NCBI RefSeq assembly: GCF_021266465.1
Contig: NZ_CP089848.1
Span: 2,666,001-2,730,000 of the forward strand
Source of the DNA: Paralcaligenes sp. KSB-10
Lineage (GTDB): Bacteria; Pseudomonadota; Gammaproteobacteria; Burkholderiales; Burkholderiaceae_B
Direction of reading: 5' to 3'
Length of the DNA: 64,000 bases
Each line of letters opens with the position of its first letter. Position 1 is the stretch's first letter. The notes beneath the pieces are model-generated. The model was given only the letters and a program-made list of their open reading frames with translations. It ran no database searches and was not told the DNA's origin. Positions 48,423 to 58,486 of this stretch are shown here, piece after piece. A program made the position numbers and the translations under genes.

Positions 48423-48992
48423 ATGAATCGCCAGCCCGGCGCCCGCAAGACGCAAATACTCGAAACACTGGCTTGCATGCTGGAGCAGCCGCACTCGGCA
48501 CGCATCACTACGGCGGCACTGGCCAAAGAGATCAATCTGTCCGAAGCGGCTCTTTACCGTCATTTTTCCTGCAAGGCGGCCATATTCAAAGACCTCATCA
48601 ATCTTATCGAGACCCTGATTTTCGAAGATTCGCATCATATCAATGCCACTGAACCCAGAGGCAGAAGACAGCTTGGAAAACAAGTGCATGCCCTGCTGTT
48701 GTTCGCCGAACGGCACCGCGGGCTGACACGGGTGCTTACGGGCGATGCGCTGGCCACCGAAGACTGGCAACTGCAGGCGCAGCTCGACAATCTGATTGCC
48801 GATATCGAAGCCATGCTCAGGCAAAGCGCCCAGCAGGCCGCTCACGAACTGCCGCCCGGATCCGATGCGGGCATCATGGCCAGCCTGCTGATGCATTGGG
48901 TACTGGGCCGATGGCTGCGCTATGTGCAAACCAGTTGGCGGGTCCCGCCAGCCGAGGGCTACGCCCCAGAACTGGCTTTATTGGGCTTATGA
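48423..48992 (+). CDS. slmA: Nucleoid occlusion factor SlmA
   Basis: TetR-family protein (189 aa) that in E. coli binds DNA sites around the chromosome and blocks FtsZ assembly over the nucleoid. The HTH is TTAALAKEINLSEAALYRHF. The following KAAIFKDLINLIETLIF and the C-terminal LLMHWVLGRWLRYVQTSWR match SlmA. Its last codons overlap the end of the convergent HesA/MoeB gene by 6 bases. Confidence 0.93.
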   Translation: MNRQPGARKTQILETLACMLEQPHSARITTAALAKEINLSEAALYRHFSCKAAIFKDLINLIETLIFEDSHHINATEPRGRRQLGKQVHALLLFAERHRGLTRVLTGDALATEDWQLQAQLDNLIADIEAMLRQSAQQAAHELPPGSDAGIMASLLMHWVLGRWLRYVQTSWRVPPAEGYAPELALLGL

Positions 48993-49751
48993 GGCCGGCA
49001 AGGGCCGTGTGCCGCAGACCAGGCAATCGGGGTCGCGCTTGAACTTCACTTCGTTCCATTGCATGGAGAGGGCATCCAGGCACAGCAGGCGCCCCACCAG
49101 GGGCTCGCCGACACCAGACAGTACCTTGATGGCCTCGGCGGCCTGCAGGCTGCCGATAATGCCCACCAGCGGAGCCAGCACACCTGTTGTGGCACAACTG
49201 ACCTCTTCAACGCCATCCGCCTCGGGAAACAGGCAGTGATAGCAGGGCGAGCGATCGTCCCTCAGATCGAATACGCTTACCTGTCCGTCGAAACGGATTG
49301 CCGCCCCCGACACCAAAGGCTTGCGATGCCTGACACAGGCGCCATTTATGGCGTGGCGCGTCGCGAAATTATCGGTACAGTCCAGCACCAGATCAACCTG
49401 CGCCACGGCTTCATCGAGCAGCGGTCCGGCAAGCCTGGCCACCCTCGCATCGACTTGTATTTCCGGGTTGAGTTCGGCCAGCATCCGCTTGCCCGATTCC
49501 GCCTTGGACCAACCCACGCGTGCCGTGGTGTGCAGAATCTGACGCTGCAGGTTGCTGAGCTCGACCTCGTCGTCGTCAGCCAGAATCAGTTGGCCGACCC
49601 CGGCCGAGGCCAGGTAGCACGCCGCCGGCGAACCCAGGCCACCGGCCCCTACGATCAGGACGCGCGACGCCAGCAAGCGCTCCTGGCCCTCGATACCCAG
49701 CTCGTCGAGCAGGATATGACGGGCATAGCGCAGCAGCTGCGGGTCATCCAT
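48987..49751 (-). CDS. HesA/MoeB/ThiF-family adenylyltransferase
   Basis: E1-like enzyme (254 aa) that adenylates the C-terminus of a sulfur-carrier protein (MoaD or ThiS type). The nucleotide site is LIVGAGGLGSPAACYLASAG, with the Arg finger in LSNLQRQILH and DCTDNFATRHAIN. Two zinc CxxC motifs are CYHC and CLVC. It could be MoeB or ThiF; partner genes are not nearby. Its start overlaps the ctpA stop by one base, so the two are coupled. Confidence 0.9.
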   Translation of the reverse strand: MDDPQLLRYARHILLDELGIEGQERLLASRVLIVGAGGLGSPAACYLASAGVGQLILADDDEVELSNLQRQILHTTARVGWSKAESGKRMLAELNPEIQVDARVARLAGPLLDEAVAQVDLVLDCTDNFATRHAINGACVRHRKPLVSGAAIRFDGQVSVFDLRDDRSPCYHCLFPEADGVEEVSCATTGVLAPLVGIIGSLQAAEAIKVLSGVGEPLVGRLLCLDALSMQWNEVKFKRDPDCLVCGTRPLPAS

Positions 49752-51313
49752 TACTGAATCTTGATCAGTCCGTCGGGCGTAATCTTGAAACGCTCGATTT
49801 TCTGACCCGAAGGTTGCGCCGGCATGTCCGATTGCGGCTGGACAGGCTTGCCGGCAGGGGCTTTGGAGCCCTTTTCGGGAATTATTTCAGTTTTTTTTTC
49901 AGCCGCCCCGGACTTGCCGGCGGGAGCCTCTTTGGGCGCTCCCGCGGTGCCCGGCTTGGCCGACGAAGTCAGGATCAGGCCAGGTTCGATTTTATGTACC
50001 GAGCGCCCTTCGAGATAATTGACCGCTTGCCGCAACTGGAAGTCGTCAGTGCCGCCAAACTCGAACATTTTGGGCTCGACCTTGGGCTTGCCGACATCTT
50101 TCTCTTCGGCCGTGTTTTCCTTGGTGACGGCGCTGTTGAGCAAATGATGTTTCAGGTCGACCTCGCGCGGCAGCTGGAATAAATTCCCTTGCGCCGTGTC
50201 GTCGACGGTAATATCGGGTTCTACTCCGGTAACCTGAATTGAGCGCCCGCTTGGCGTGTAATAGCGCGCCGTGGTGATCTTGATGCCGGTATCGTCGCTG
50301 AGCGGCAGGACGCTCTGCACCGACCCCTTGCCGAAAGTGCGGTTACCCATGATTTTGGCCCGCTTGTGATCCTGCAAGGCCCCGGCCACGATTTCGGAAG
50401 CCGACGCCGAACCTACGTTGACCAGCACAACCATAGGCACTTTTTTGGTCCAGTTGCCAAGCTCGGAAACCGTGCCGATAGACTTGGCCAGATACTGGTG
50501 ATTGGACGAAGGCACGCGGCCTTTGGTCGACACCACCAGCGCATTGGGCTTGAGGAAGGCCGACGATACGCCTATGGCGCTTTCGAGCAGGCCGCCCGGA
50601 TCGTTGCGCAAATCGAGTATCAGGCCCTTGGGCGTGCTTTTCTCGCCCAGGGTGTGCAACTGCTTGACCAGGTCGGACACCGTGGTTTCCTGGAACTGCG
50701 AAATACGCACAAAGGCGATATCGTTGGGCAGCATCTTGCTGCGCACGCTGCGCACTTTGATGAGATCGCGGACGATCTTGAATGTTAGGGGCTTGTCCTT
50801 GCCGTCGCGCTTGATCGTCAGGACAATCGAGGTTTTGGGCTCGCCTCGCATCAGTTTGATCGCGTCGTTCAGGGTCATGCCCTTGGTGGGCTTGCCGTCG
50901 ATCTCGGTAATGAGGTCGCCCGCCAGGATTCCGGCCCTGGCCGCAGGAGTGTCTTCAATGGGCGCAATAACCTTGGGCATGCCGTCTTCGCTGCCGATTT
51001 CGATGCCCAGGCCGCCGAACCCACCCTGCGTCATGGATTCCATTTCTTTGTAGGCGTCGGGATCGAGGTAGGCCGAATGCGGATCCAGGTCGGAAAACAG
51101 CCCCTTGATTGCATCGTTGATCAGCGTTTTGTCGGAAATCGGCTCAACGTAACTGCTTTTGATGGCAGAAAACACGTTGGCGAATTGCTGCAATTCTTTG
51201 AGCGGCAGGGGTTCGCCGCGCTGTGCCGCCGCGGAAATCCCCAGACTGACCAAAACGCCGCCGGCCACGCCCAGCGCCACTAAACCGAAACTGCGATACC
51301 TGCGAGTGCCCAT
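49751..51313 (-). CDS. ctpA: Carboxy-terminal processing protease (S41 family, CtpA/Prc type)
   Basis: Periplasmic serine protease (520 aa). An N-terminal membrane/signal segment is VALGVAGGVLVSLGISAAA. The PDZ domain (about residues 85-165) starts near GGLGIEIG. The S41 catalytic region has the Ser in NVGSASASEIVAGAL and the Lys in FGKGSVQSVLP. A long Lys/Pro/Ala-rich tail follows. The start at 51313 has GGGA six bases upstream. It follows envC, matching the common envC-ctpA pair in peptidoglycan remodelling. Confidence 0.94.
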   Translation of the reverse strand: MGTRRYRSFGLVALGVAGGVLVSLGISAAAQRGEPLPLKELQQFANVFSAIKSSYVEPISDKTLINDAIKGLFSDLDPHSAYLDPDAYKEMESMTQGGFGGLGIEIGSEDGMPKVIAPIEDTPAARAGILAGDLITEIDGKPTKGMTLNDAIKLMRGEPKTSIVLTIKRDGKDKPLTFKIVRDLIKVRSVRSKMLPNDIAFVRISQFQETTVSDLVKQLHTLGEKSTPKGLILDLRNDPGGLLESAIGVSSAFLKPNALVVSTKGRVPSSNHQYLAKSIGTVSELGNWTKKVPMVVLVNVGSASASEIVAGALQDHKRAKIMGNRTFGKGSVQSVLPLSDDTGIKITTARYYTPSGRSIQVTGVEPDITVDDTAQGNLFQLPREVDLKHHLLNSAVTKENTAEEKDVGKPKVEPKMFEFGGTDDFQLRQAVNYLEGRSVHKIEPGLILTSSAKPGTAGAPKEAPAGKSGAAEKKTEIIPEKGSKAPAGKPVQPQSDMPAQPSGQKIERFKITPDGLIKIQ

Positions 51314-51379
51314 GCACATTCCCGAATAAATTTTAAAATCATCAATATGCCAATCAACGCAAGGCAAATAGTACCGAAA

Positions 51380-52855
51380 TTAACGCCCTAACCAAAGCAA
51401 AGGATTCACCGGCGTACCCTGATGCCGGATCTCGAAGTATAGACCCGACTCCACTTGCCCGCCGGTGGCCCCCACCCTGGCAATGGTTTCTCCCGCGTGA
51501 ACGATGTCGCCAACCCGCTTGAGCAGGCTCTGGTTATACGCATAAACGGTAAGGTATTTGTCGCCGTGGTCGACAATCATGATATTGCCGAACCCGCTCA
51601 GCCAGTTGGCGTAAACCACCCGCCCATCGGCAACCACGTGCACGGGCGTCCCGGCATCGGCGCGCAAAACAATCCCGCGCCAGATGCCTCCATCGGGCCG
51701 CGCTACGCCGAAACGGCCTTGCACATCCCCATGTACCGGATACGGCAGGCCTTTTTTCAAGCCGCCGAAACCGCCCGCCGGCATAAGCCGCGTGCCTGAC
51801 GAGGCGGCCGGTTCGGCCGGCGCGGGCTTGGGCTTGTTCGCCTCGCGGTTCGCCTGCTCGGCGGCTCGCGCCTGGGCGCGCGCCTTTTCCACTTGCTCGC
51901 GAACCTGCCGTGCTTCCTGCTCGCTCTGTTCCTGCTGCGCGCGGGCCTGCGCGTCCTGGGCCGCTTTCTCGGCCTGACGGGCGGCTTCCCGCTTGCGCTC
52001 GATTTCACGCTGGCGTTCCTGCTGGGCCTTGCGAGCCTCTTGCGCCTTGCGCGCCGCCTCGGCCTTGCGCTTTTCCTCGGCCTTGCGCTTTTCCTCGGCC
52101 AGGCGCTCTTCTTCGGCCTGCTGGGCAATCGCCGCGTCCAGGCCGGTAATCAATTTTCCAAGACGCTGCTCGTTATGCTCCAGGCCTTGCGCCTGGGCCC
52201 GCTGGGCCTTCAACTGAGCCTCGATTTTGCTCAATACCTGCTGGTGTTCCTGTTTTTGCTCCTCAAGCGATTTCTTCTGCTCGACGGTTTCTTGCGCGAC
52301 TTTCTCAAGCTCTTTTTTGCGGGCCTCGGAACGAGACTGCAAGCGGGCCAATTCGTCGATGGCGTGGCGAATCGCCCTGACAGTATTGGCCTGCGCCGCC
52401 GAAATATAGCCCAGATACCCCAGTTCCCGGCCTATGGCTTGCGGGTCGTCGCCGGACAACAGCGCCGTCCAGGGCGACAGGCCGCTGGCATACTGCGCCC
52501 TCAGTTGATCGGCCAGCTCGTTCTGGCGCTGCGCCAATTGCCGCTTCTGCTCGACAATGCTCTTGGCAATATCGGCCAGGTCGGCCTCGGCGCCATGCTT
52601 CTGCTGCATCAATTCGTCAAGACGCCGGTTGATCGAGGAAATTGCCGACTCGGAGGCCTTGAGCTCGTCGGCCGCGTCGCGTCGCGACGACTCCTGGCTA
52701 TCGATGGCCTTTTGCAAAGACTCGATACGGCCGCGCAGCTCTGCCTGCTGCTTCCTGGCTTGAGCCTGCCTGGCCGTCAGCGCGGCCGACGAATCGGCGG
52801 CAAACGCCGCACTCGTCCACAAAATCAGCAAGGCCCAGACAAACAAACGCCGCAT
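51380..52855 (-). CDS. envC: Murein hydrolase activator EnvC
   Basis: Secreted coiled-coil protein (491 aa) that activates septal amidases. The signal peptide is LFVWALLILWTSAAFA. Long coiled coils span about residues 25-245, then a very Lys/Arg/Ala/Glu-rich helix (about 245-345) with repeated AEEKRKAEEKRK-like units. The C-terminal LytM domain (about 385-490) lacks zinc ligands: where active enzymes have HxH it has YAYNQ, and LYFEIRH replaces LHFEIR. That is expected for an activator rather than a hydrolase. Confidence 0.93.
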   Translation of the reverse strand: MRRLFVWALLILWTSAAFAADSSAALTARQAQARKQQAELRGRIESLQKAIDSQESSRRDAADELKASESAISSINRRLDELMQQKHGAEADLADIAKSIVEQKRQLAQRQNELADQLRAQYASGLSPWTALLSGDDPQAIGRELGYLGYISAAQANTVRAIRHAIDELARLQSRSEARKKELEKVAQETVEQKKSLEEQKQEHQQVLSKIEAQLKAQRAQAQGLEHNEQRLGKLITGLDAAIAQQAEEERLAEEKRKAEEKRKAEAARKAQEARKAQQERQREIERKREAARQAEKAAQDAQARAQQEQSEQEARQVREQVEKARAQARAAEQANREANKPKPAPAEPAASSGTRLMPAGGFGGLKKGLPYPVHGDVQGRFGVARPDGGIWRGIVLRADAGTPVHVVADGRVVYANWLSGFGNIMIVDHGDKYLTVYAYNQSLLKRVGDIVHAGETIARVGATGGQVESGLYFEIRHQGTPVNPLLWLGR

Positions 52856-52856
52856 G

Positions 52857-53609
52857 CTAGTTCTTTTTAGCCTTGCCCTGAGCCGCCACGGCTGCCATCG
52901 CCGCCTCGATTTCGGCTGGATCGCCCAGGTAATAGTGACGGATTGGACGCAATTCGTCGTCCAGCTCGTAGACCAGGGGCTGCCCGGTAGGAATGTTCAG
53001 ATGCACGATATCATCGTCGGAAATGCCGTCCAGATGTTTGATCAGGGCGCGCAGGCTATTGCCGTGGGCGGCCACCAGAAGGCGCCGGCCGGCCCGCAGC
53101 GCGGGCGCAATCGACTCGTTCCAGAACGGAAGAACGCGCTCCACCGTGTCTTTCAGGCACTCGCTTGCCGGCAGCTTGTCGGCCGCAATTTTGGCATAAC
53201 GACGATCGAAACGCGGATGGCGCTCATCGTCGAGCTGGAGCGGATTAGGCGCAATGGCATAGGCGCGGCGCCATATCAGCACCTGTTCATCGCCGTACTT
53301 GGCCGCGGTTTCGGCCTTGTTCAGGCCTTGCAGGGCGCCATAATGGCGTTCGTTCAAGCGCCAGTTCAGGCCCACCGGGGTATACATGGCATCCATCGCA
53401 TCCAGCGCAATCCAGAGCGTGCGTATGGCGCGCTTCAGCACGGACGCATAGGCCAGATCGAATTCGAAGCCGTTCTGCTTGAGCAATTCGCCCGCCTCCC
53501 AGGCCTGCCGGCGCCCGGTTTCGGTCAGATCGACATCAGTCCAGCCTGTGAACCGGTTTTCAAGATTCCACTGGCTTTCGCCGTGTCGCATGAGCACGAG
53601 TTTATGCAT
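52857..53609 (-). CDS. gpmA: 2,3-bisphosphoglycerate-dependent phosphoglycerate mutase
   Basis: Glycolytic enzyme (250 aa) interconverting 3- and 2-phosphoglycerate. Phosphohistidine motif [20 protein letters not shown] at the N-terminus, then [32 protein letters not shown] and the second His in [15 protein letters not shown]. The GpmA C-terminus [14 protein letters not shown] is present. Its stop is 1 base before the envC start; it is divergent from the rhodanese gene. Confidence 0.96.
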   Translation of the reverse strand: MHKLVLMRHGESQWNLENRFTGWTDVDLTETGRRQAWEAGELLKQNGFEFDLAYASVLKRAIRTLWIALDAMDAMYTPVGLNWRLNERHYGALQGLNKAETAAKYGDEQVLIWRRAYAIAPNPLQLDDERHPRFDRRYAKIAADKLPASECLKDTVERVLPFWNESIAPALRAGRRLLVAAHGNSLRALIKHLDGISDDDIVHLNIPTGQPLVYELDDELRPIRHYYLGDPAEIEAAMAAVAAQGKAKKN

Positions 53610-53698
53610 GGTAAAAAGCGCCTAAAAGTTGAATTATCTTCTCCATTTTATAATCGACTTGTTCGACTCTTATTCCAAGAGCCAATTCGGGATACATC

Positions 53699-54109
53699 GT
53701 GGACTTTCTTTTCAGCCAAAACAACCTATATATTTTGATAATCGCCCTGGTTTCAGGCGGCTTGCTGCTATGGCCCACCCTGAACAAAGGACGCAGCGGC
53801 AGCAGTGTCGGCGTTCAGGAAGCCATTCAGCTGGCCAACCAGAAACAGGCCATTTTCATCGACGTTCGCACGGCCGAACAATTCAAAACAGGTAGTATCC
53901 CACAGGCACGCAACCTGCCCGCCGCCGAAATCGACGCAAAACTGGCCACCCTACCCAAAAACAAGCCGATTATCCTGGTTTGCGACCAGGGCCGGGACTC
54001 CGCCCGCGTCGCGGCCAGCCTGCGCAAGCAAGGGCTGACTGAAACAGTCAGCCTCGATGGCGGCTTGCGCAGCTGGGCCAAAGATGGCTTGCCCCTAAAA
54101 AAATCCTGA
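53699..54109 (+). CDS. Membrane-anchored rhodanese-like protein
   Basis: 136 aa, with an N-terminal membrane helix (LYILIIALVSGGLLLWP) and a rhodanese domain (about residues 38-132). The active-site loop ILVCDQGRDSARVAA has a Cys in the catalytic position, so sulfurtransferase activity is possible. The start is GTG at 53699. The order rhodanese-grxC-secB-gpsA is widespread in betaproteobacteria. Role unknown, perhaps thiol or sulfur handling. Confidence 0.88.
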   Translation: MDFLFSQNNLYILIIALVSGGLLLWPTLNKGRSGSSVGVQEAIQLANQKQAIFIDVRTAEQFKTGSIPQARNLPAAEIDAKLATLPKNKPIILVCDQGRDSARVAASLRKQGLTETVSLDGGLRSWAKDGLPLKKS

Positions 54110-54143
54110 TAACCCTGTCTTAATCCGCTTACACGAAGAAATC

Positions 54144-54401
54144 ATGGCAACTGTCACTATGTATTGCACCGCCGTGTGCCCCTACTGCGTCCGCGCCGAA
54201 ATGCTGCTGAAGCAGCGCGGCGTAACGGAAATCGAAAAAATCCGCATCGACCAGAATCCCGAGCAGCGTGCGGCTATGATGGAACGTACGGGCCGCCGCA
54301 CCGTACCGCAAATTTATATCAACGATACCCACATCGGCGGATACGACGATCTATCGGCACTCGACCGCTCCCATGGTCTGGTTCCTTTGTTGAACACCTA
54401 A
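54144..54401 (+). CDS. grxC: Glutaredoxin 3
   Basis: 85-aa dithiol glutaredoxin. The redox motif is CPYC ([14 protein letters not shown]), the cis-Pro region is [11 protein letters not shown] and the glutathione-binding segment HIGGYDDL. Reduces disulfides with glutathione in the cytoplasm. 34 bases after the rhodanese gene and 32 before secB. Confidence 0.96.
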   Translation: MATVTMYCTAVCPYCVRAEMLLKQRGVTEIEKIRIDQNPEQRAAMMERTGRRTVPQIYINDTHIGGYDDLSALDRSHGLVPLLNT

Positions 54402-54433
54402 AACCCACACATTATCCATTTCAGGAAAATCTT

Positions 54434-54946
54434 ATGGCCGATCAAGACCAAAACACACAGCAAGACAGTCAAGACCCAAGCTTCAGCCTGCAACGCACCT
54501 ACGTAAAAGACCTGTCGCTCGAAATGCCCAATGCTCCTCAAATATTTCTCGAGCAGGAAAGCCCGACCGTCGAGGTCTCCATCAATGTAGGCGGCCAGCG
54601 CCTGGCCGACACCGTGTACGAATGCTCAGTCACCGCAACCGTCACCACCCGCATTACCGATAAAGTGCTCTACCTGGTCGAAGCCACACAGGCCGGCATT
54701 TTCGAAGCCGCCAACATTCCCGACGAGCAGTTGGACCCCTTGCTTGGCATTGTTTGCCCAACCATGCTCTATCCCTATCTGCGCGCCAATATCGCCGATG
54801 CCATCAACCGGACCTCATTGCCGCCATTGCATCTGGCCGAAGTCAACTTCCAGAATTTGTACGAGCAGCGGCTGGCACAAATGGCGGAAGAACAGGGCAA
54901 GCAAGAGTCCGGCCTGGTGCTGCCCCCCGGCGTGACTCGCCAGTAA
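54434..54946 (+). CDS. secB: Protein-export chaperone SecB
   Basis: Tetrameric chaperone (170 aa) holding preproteins unfolded for SecA. Typical motifs are [46 protein letters not shown] and [21 protein letters not shown] about 8 bases upstream supports the ATG. Followed by gpsA after 11 bases. Confidence 0.97.
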   Translation: MADQDQNTQQDSQDPSFSLQRTYVKDLSLEMPNAPQIFLEQESPTVEVSINVGGQRLADTVYECSVTATVTTRITDKVLYLVEATQAGIFEAANIPDEQLDPLLGIVCPTMLYPYLRANIADAINRTSLPPLHLAEVNFQNLYEQRLAQMAEEQGKQESGLVLPPGVTRQ

Positions 54947-54957
54947 AGGCAAAGCCC

Positions 54958-56061
54958 ATGAGCGCGCCAGGCCGCCTGCGTGTTGCAGTACTCGGAGCGG
55001 GAAGCTGGGGCACAGCGCTCGCGGCATTGGCCTGCGCCAATGCCGACACCATGCTGTGGGCACGCGATGCGGCACTGGCAGACAGTATCGGCGAACAGCA
55101 TCGGAACAGCAAATACCTGCCTGAGGTGACGCTGCCCGATGGCTTGTCCTGCACCCACGATTTCGATCGGGCGGTCGCCCATGCCCGCGCCCCCGGCCAT
55201 GCAGGCGGCCTGATCATACTGAGCGTTCCCGTCGCCGGCCTCAACGAGGTCTGCGTGCGCCTGGCCGCGACACGGCAAGCCCAGGCGTCGCCGCAACATC
55301 ATGCCGGCACCGCCGCCATGCCTCTGGCCGTCGTCTGGACTTGCAAAGGCTTTCATCAGGAAACCGGACAACTTCCGCACCAGATCGTCCAGGCCGCCCT
55401 GCCCGGCCAGGGCGACAAACCCGGGGCTGCACCGCAAACACTGGGCCTGGGAGTGCTTTCAGGCCCTTCATTTGCCCGCGAAGTCGCACAAGGCCTGCCG
55501 GTGGCGCTCACCATTGCCAGCCGGCAAGCCTGGGTCGCAGAAATCACTACCGCGGCCCTGCACGGCGGCAGTGCGCGCATCTATACCAGCGACGATGTCG
55601 TTGGCGTCGAGGTGGGTGGCGCACTCAAGAACGTCATGGCCATTGCCTGCGGGATAGCCGACGGCATCGGCCTGGGCACCAACGCCCGCGCCGCGCTGAT
55701 TACCCGCGGCCTGGCGGAAATGCAGCGCCTGGGCACCGCACTGGGCGGTCGTGCCGATACCTTCGCCGGTCTGACCGGCCTGGGCGATCTGGTCCTGACC
55801 GCCACCGGGGCCTTGTCGCGAAATCGCCAGGTAGGCCTCGCCCTTGGGCAGGGCCAAACCCTTGAACATATTCTGGCCAGCGGCATGACCGCCGAGGGCG
55901 TGCGTTGCGCCCGCGCCGCATTGGCTCTTGGACGTAGCCATGGCGTCGATTTGCCTATCACCGAAGCCGTCTGCGAAGTATTATTCAATGGCGTCGCGCC
56001 CAGGCACGCCGTGTCCCGCTTGCTGGCCCGCGAAGCCCGGGCCGAAACACCGACCCCTTGA
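54958..56061 (+). CDS. gpsA: NAD(P)-dependent glycerol-3-phosphate dehydrogenase
   Basis: Makes sn-glycerol 3-phosphate for phospholipids (367 aa). The nucleotide motif is [16 protein letters not shown], and the catalytic region has [20 protein letters not shown] and [19 protein letters not shown], with [17 protein letters not shown]. It is about 30 residues longer than E. coli GpsA, with an insertion near residues 95-135 ([17 protein letters not shown]). The secB-gpsA order is conserved. Confidence 0.95.
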   Translation: MSAPGRLRVAVLGAGSWGTALAALACANADTMLWARDAALADSIGEQHRNSKYLPEVTLPDGLSCTHDFDRAVAHARAPGHAGGLIILSVPVAGLNEVCVRLAATRQAQASPQHHAGTAAMPLAVVWTCKGFHQETGQLPHQIVQAALPGQGDKPGAAPQTLGLGVLSGPSFAREVAQGLPVALTIASRQAWVAEITTAALHGGSARIYTSDDVVGVEVGGALKNVMAIACGIADGIGLGTNARAALITRGLAEMQRLGTALGGRADTFAGLTGLGDLVLTATGALSRNRQVGLALGQGQTLEHILASGMTAEGVRCARAALALGRSHGVDLPITEAVCEVLFNGVAPRHAVSRLLAREARAETPTP

Positions 56062-56098
56062 AACCCGCTTTCCTATGATCTCCACAAGGAATTTTTTC

Positions 56099-57100
56099 AT
56101 GTCCAAGTTCTCGCCGACTCGCCGAATCGCGCATAAAGCCATTCTGAGTCTTGCCGCAGGCGCGACAGTGCTGTTGGCTGCCCCGTCCATGGCCTCGCCC
56201 TGGCCGGACCGAGCCATACAAATGGTGGTTCCGTTCCCGGCCGGATCCTCGCCCGACACACTGGCGCGATTGATTGCCGACCCCCTGTCCAAAGCGCTGG
56301 GCCAGGCCGTTATCGTCGAGAACAAGCCGGGCGCCGGCGGCAATATCGGCACCCGCTATGCCAGCCAGGCCAAACCCGACGGCTATACAATCCTGATGAC
56401 CATCAATGGTCCCATGGTCACGGCCCCCACCCTGTACAAAAAAACCCTGGGCTACAACCCTGAAACCGACCTGGCGCCGATCACCCTGGTGGGCACCAGC
56501 CCGAATGTACTGGTGGTGCCCATGGACTCTCCGGCCAAAACCGTCCAGGAATTCGTGGCGCTGGCCAAGGCCAAGCCGGACACACTGAACTACGGCACCG
56601 TCGGCCCCGGCAGCTCGTCGCACCTCAGCATGGCCATGCTGGAACATCAAGCCGGAATCCAGCTGCAGCAAATTCCCTACACCGGCTTTCCGCAAATCAT
56701 TTCGTCGATCATCGGCGGCGACATCCAGGCAAGCTTCATGGTGCCAGGCATCGCCATGCCGCAAATCACCGCCAACAAAGCGCGGGCGCTGGCCATTACC
56801 AGCCTGGAACCCAGCGAAATATTGCCAGGCATACCCACCATGGCATCGTCAGGCTATCCGGGCTTCGAATCCATTTCATGGGACGCCATGTACGCGCCCG
56901 CCGGCACCCCTGTGGATATCCTGGACCGGCTCAATCAGGCCATCACGCAAATCCTGACCGAACCCGAAGTCAGTAAAAAAATGGCGGCACTGTATTTCAC
57001 CCCGGCCCCCTCATCGCCTGAACAGCTCAGCGCCCTGGTTCATAAAGAGAAAAAACGCTGGGACGAAGTCATAGACCGGCTGCACCTGTCGCTGGACTAA
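56099..57100 (+). CDS. Bug/TctC-type periplasmic solute receptor
   Basis: 333-aa tripartite-tricarboxylate-transporter receptor of the Bug family, greatly expanded in Bordetella and relatives. A signal peptide (residues about 8-33, ending PSMAS) is followed by WPDRAIQMVVPFPAGSSPD, the typical VENKPGAGGNIGTRYASQAK, YTILMT and IPYTGFPQ. Ligand unknown. AAGGA nine bases upstream supports the ATG at 56099. No tctA/tctB membrane genes are adjacent, as is usual for orphan Bug proteins. Confidence 0.92.
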   Translation: MSKFSPTRRIAHKAILSLAAGATVLLAAPSMASPWPDRAIQMVVPFPAGSSPDTLARLIADPLSKALGQAVIVENKPGAGGNIGTRYASQAKPDGYTILMTINGPMVTAPTLYKKTLGYNPETDLAPITLVGTSPNVLVVPMDSPAKTVQEFVALAKAKPDTLNYGTVGPGSSSHLSMAMLEHQAGIQLQQIPYTGFPQIISSIIGGDIQASFMVPGIAMPQITANKARALAITSLEPSEILPGIPTMASSGYPGFESISWDAMYAPAGTPVDILDRLNQAITQILTEPEVSKKMAALYFTPAPSSPEQLSALVHKEKKRWDEVIDRLHLSLD

Positions 57101-57146
57101 ACCGCCCGAACGGGTGGGCGCAAGACCCACCCCCGGCCCACGGCGC

Positions 57147-57617
57147 TCAAACGCTGCCCGCATACCCCATTTGCCGCCACGCCTCATATACCGTCACGGC
57201 CACGGCATTCGACAGGTTCAAACTGCGCTGCTCCGGCCTCATCGGCAGGCGCAGTCGCTGCTCAGGCGGGAACAAGGCCAATTGCTCGGCCGACAACCCG
57301 GCCGTCTCGCGCCCGAACACCAGAACATCTCCGGCCTGAAAAGCCAGATCGCCCAGCTTGCGCCCAGCCTTGGTCGTCAGGGCAAAGCGACGCTGCGCCG
57401 CCCCGCCTATCTGTGCAAAAGCGTCATCCAGGCTGTCATGCACCTGCATGGCCGCCCACTCATGGTAATCAAGCCCGGCTCGCTTCAGCTTCTTGTCGTC
57501 GAGCTCGAATCCCAAAGGGCGCACCAAATGCAAATACGCACCCGTATTGGCGGCCAGCCGTATCACATTACCCGTGTTGGGCGGAATTTCCGGCGATACC
57601 AAAACAATGTGAAACAT
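57147..57617 (-). CDS. trmL: tRNA (cytidine(34)-2'-O)-methyltransferase
   Basis: SPOUT-fold methyltransferase (156 aa) modifying the wobble base of tRNA-Leu. Motifs: [20 protein letters not shown] at the start, [13 protein letters not shown] in the knot, and the end [20 protein letters not shown]. 13 bases downstream of comF on the same strand. Tail to tail with the Bug gene. Confidence 0.95.
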   Translation of the reverse strand: MFHIVLVSPEIPPNTGNVIRLAANTGAYLHLVRPLGFELDDKKLKRAGLDYHEWAAMQVHDSLDDAFAQIGGAAQRRFALTTKAGRKLGDLAFQAGDVLVFGRETAGLSAEQLALFPPEQRLRLPMRPEQRSLNLSNAVAVTVYEAWRQMGYAGSV

Positions 57618-57630
57618 GATTTCCTATTCC

Positions 57631-58410
57631 TCAGACCTGCAAACTGTAAGGCGTACGCGCCACCACCAGCCCGATCACCGAAGCGGCGCCAGCCTCCTTG
57701 AATTCACGCGCTATGCTGTCCAGGGTGCTGCCGGTGGTCAGGACATCGTCGACAACCGCAATGACCGCGTCCTCGACCCTGTACGGACACTCATATAGCC
57801 GCTCTACGCCAGCGATCCGGCCAGCTCGGGACAGCCCGGTTTGCCGCACACCCTCTCTGGCCCGCACGAGCAGCTCGGGCCGCAAGGCAAACGAGAGCCG
57901 AGGGGCCAGCCCACGGGCAATTTCGGCCGCGGGATTAAATCCGCGCCGCCTCAAAGAGGCACGGCTGGCCGGCACGGGAACCATGATTGTATGCTCCGGC
58001 AAGGCAGGCTTTGCCGCCAGCACGGCACCGGCCACCAGATCGGAAAACATGCGCGCATGCGAAAAGCGATGCCGTGCCTTGAAATGCTGGATCAGCAAAT
58101 CGCCCGGTGCGGCGTAATCGAATGCCGCTATTACGCGATCGAAAGCGGGGCGACGCGCGGCGCAATCAGGGCAGCCCGGCTGCTCCAGAGCCAGGGCGCA
58201 TACCGCGCACCGCAGCGTCGGCGCCGCCATGGACCGCGTAACGTCGAGACGGCAGGCATCGCACAATTGCAAGCCGCGCGACTTGCCTCGGCATAGAGCG
58301 CAATCGGCCGGCACCTGCTCCAGCAGATGTTCCCAGTGGCGTCGAACCAGGCCGTAAAATCTCCCCACCCCGCCGGCCTCGGATTCGCGCCGGAATTGCA
58401 GATAAGCCAT
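57631..58410 (-). CDS. comF: ComF-family phosphoribosyltransferase-like protein
   Basis: 259 aa. N-terminal double zinc finger (CALC, CDAC, CAVC and CPDC pairs, about residues 37-85) is followed by a phosphoribosyltransferase domain with the motif VAVVDDVLTTGSTLDSIA. ComF is needed for DNA uptake in naturally competent bacteria, but most proteobacterial copies are untested. Divergent from the methyltransferase gene and upstream of trmL. Confidence 0.92.
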   Translation of the reverse strand: MAYLQFRRESEAGGVGRFYGLVRRHWEHLLEQVPADCALCRGKSRGLQLCDACRLDVTRSMAAPTLRCAVCALALEQPGCPDCAARRPAFDRVIAAFDYAAPGDLLIQHFKARHRFSHARMFSDLVAGAVLAAKPALPEHTIMVPVPASRASLRRRGFNPAAEIARGLAPRLSFALRPELLVRAREGVRQTGLSRAGRIAGVERLYECPYRVEDAVIAVVDDVLTTGSTLDSIAREFKEAGAASVIGLVVARTPYSLQV

Positions 58411-58486
58411 AATAGTGCCAAGAGGTAAAGCTCAGGCGAGCCGATGCCCCTCATCTGAGCACGATTCCTGTTATAGCGCCCCGCCG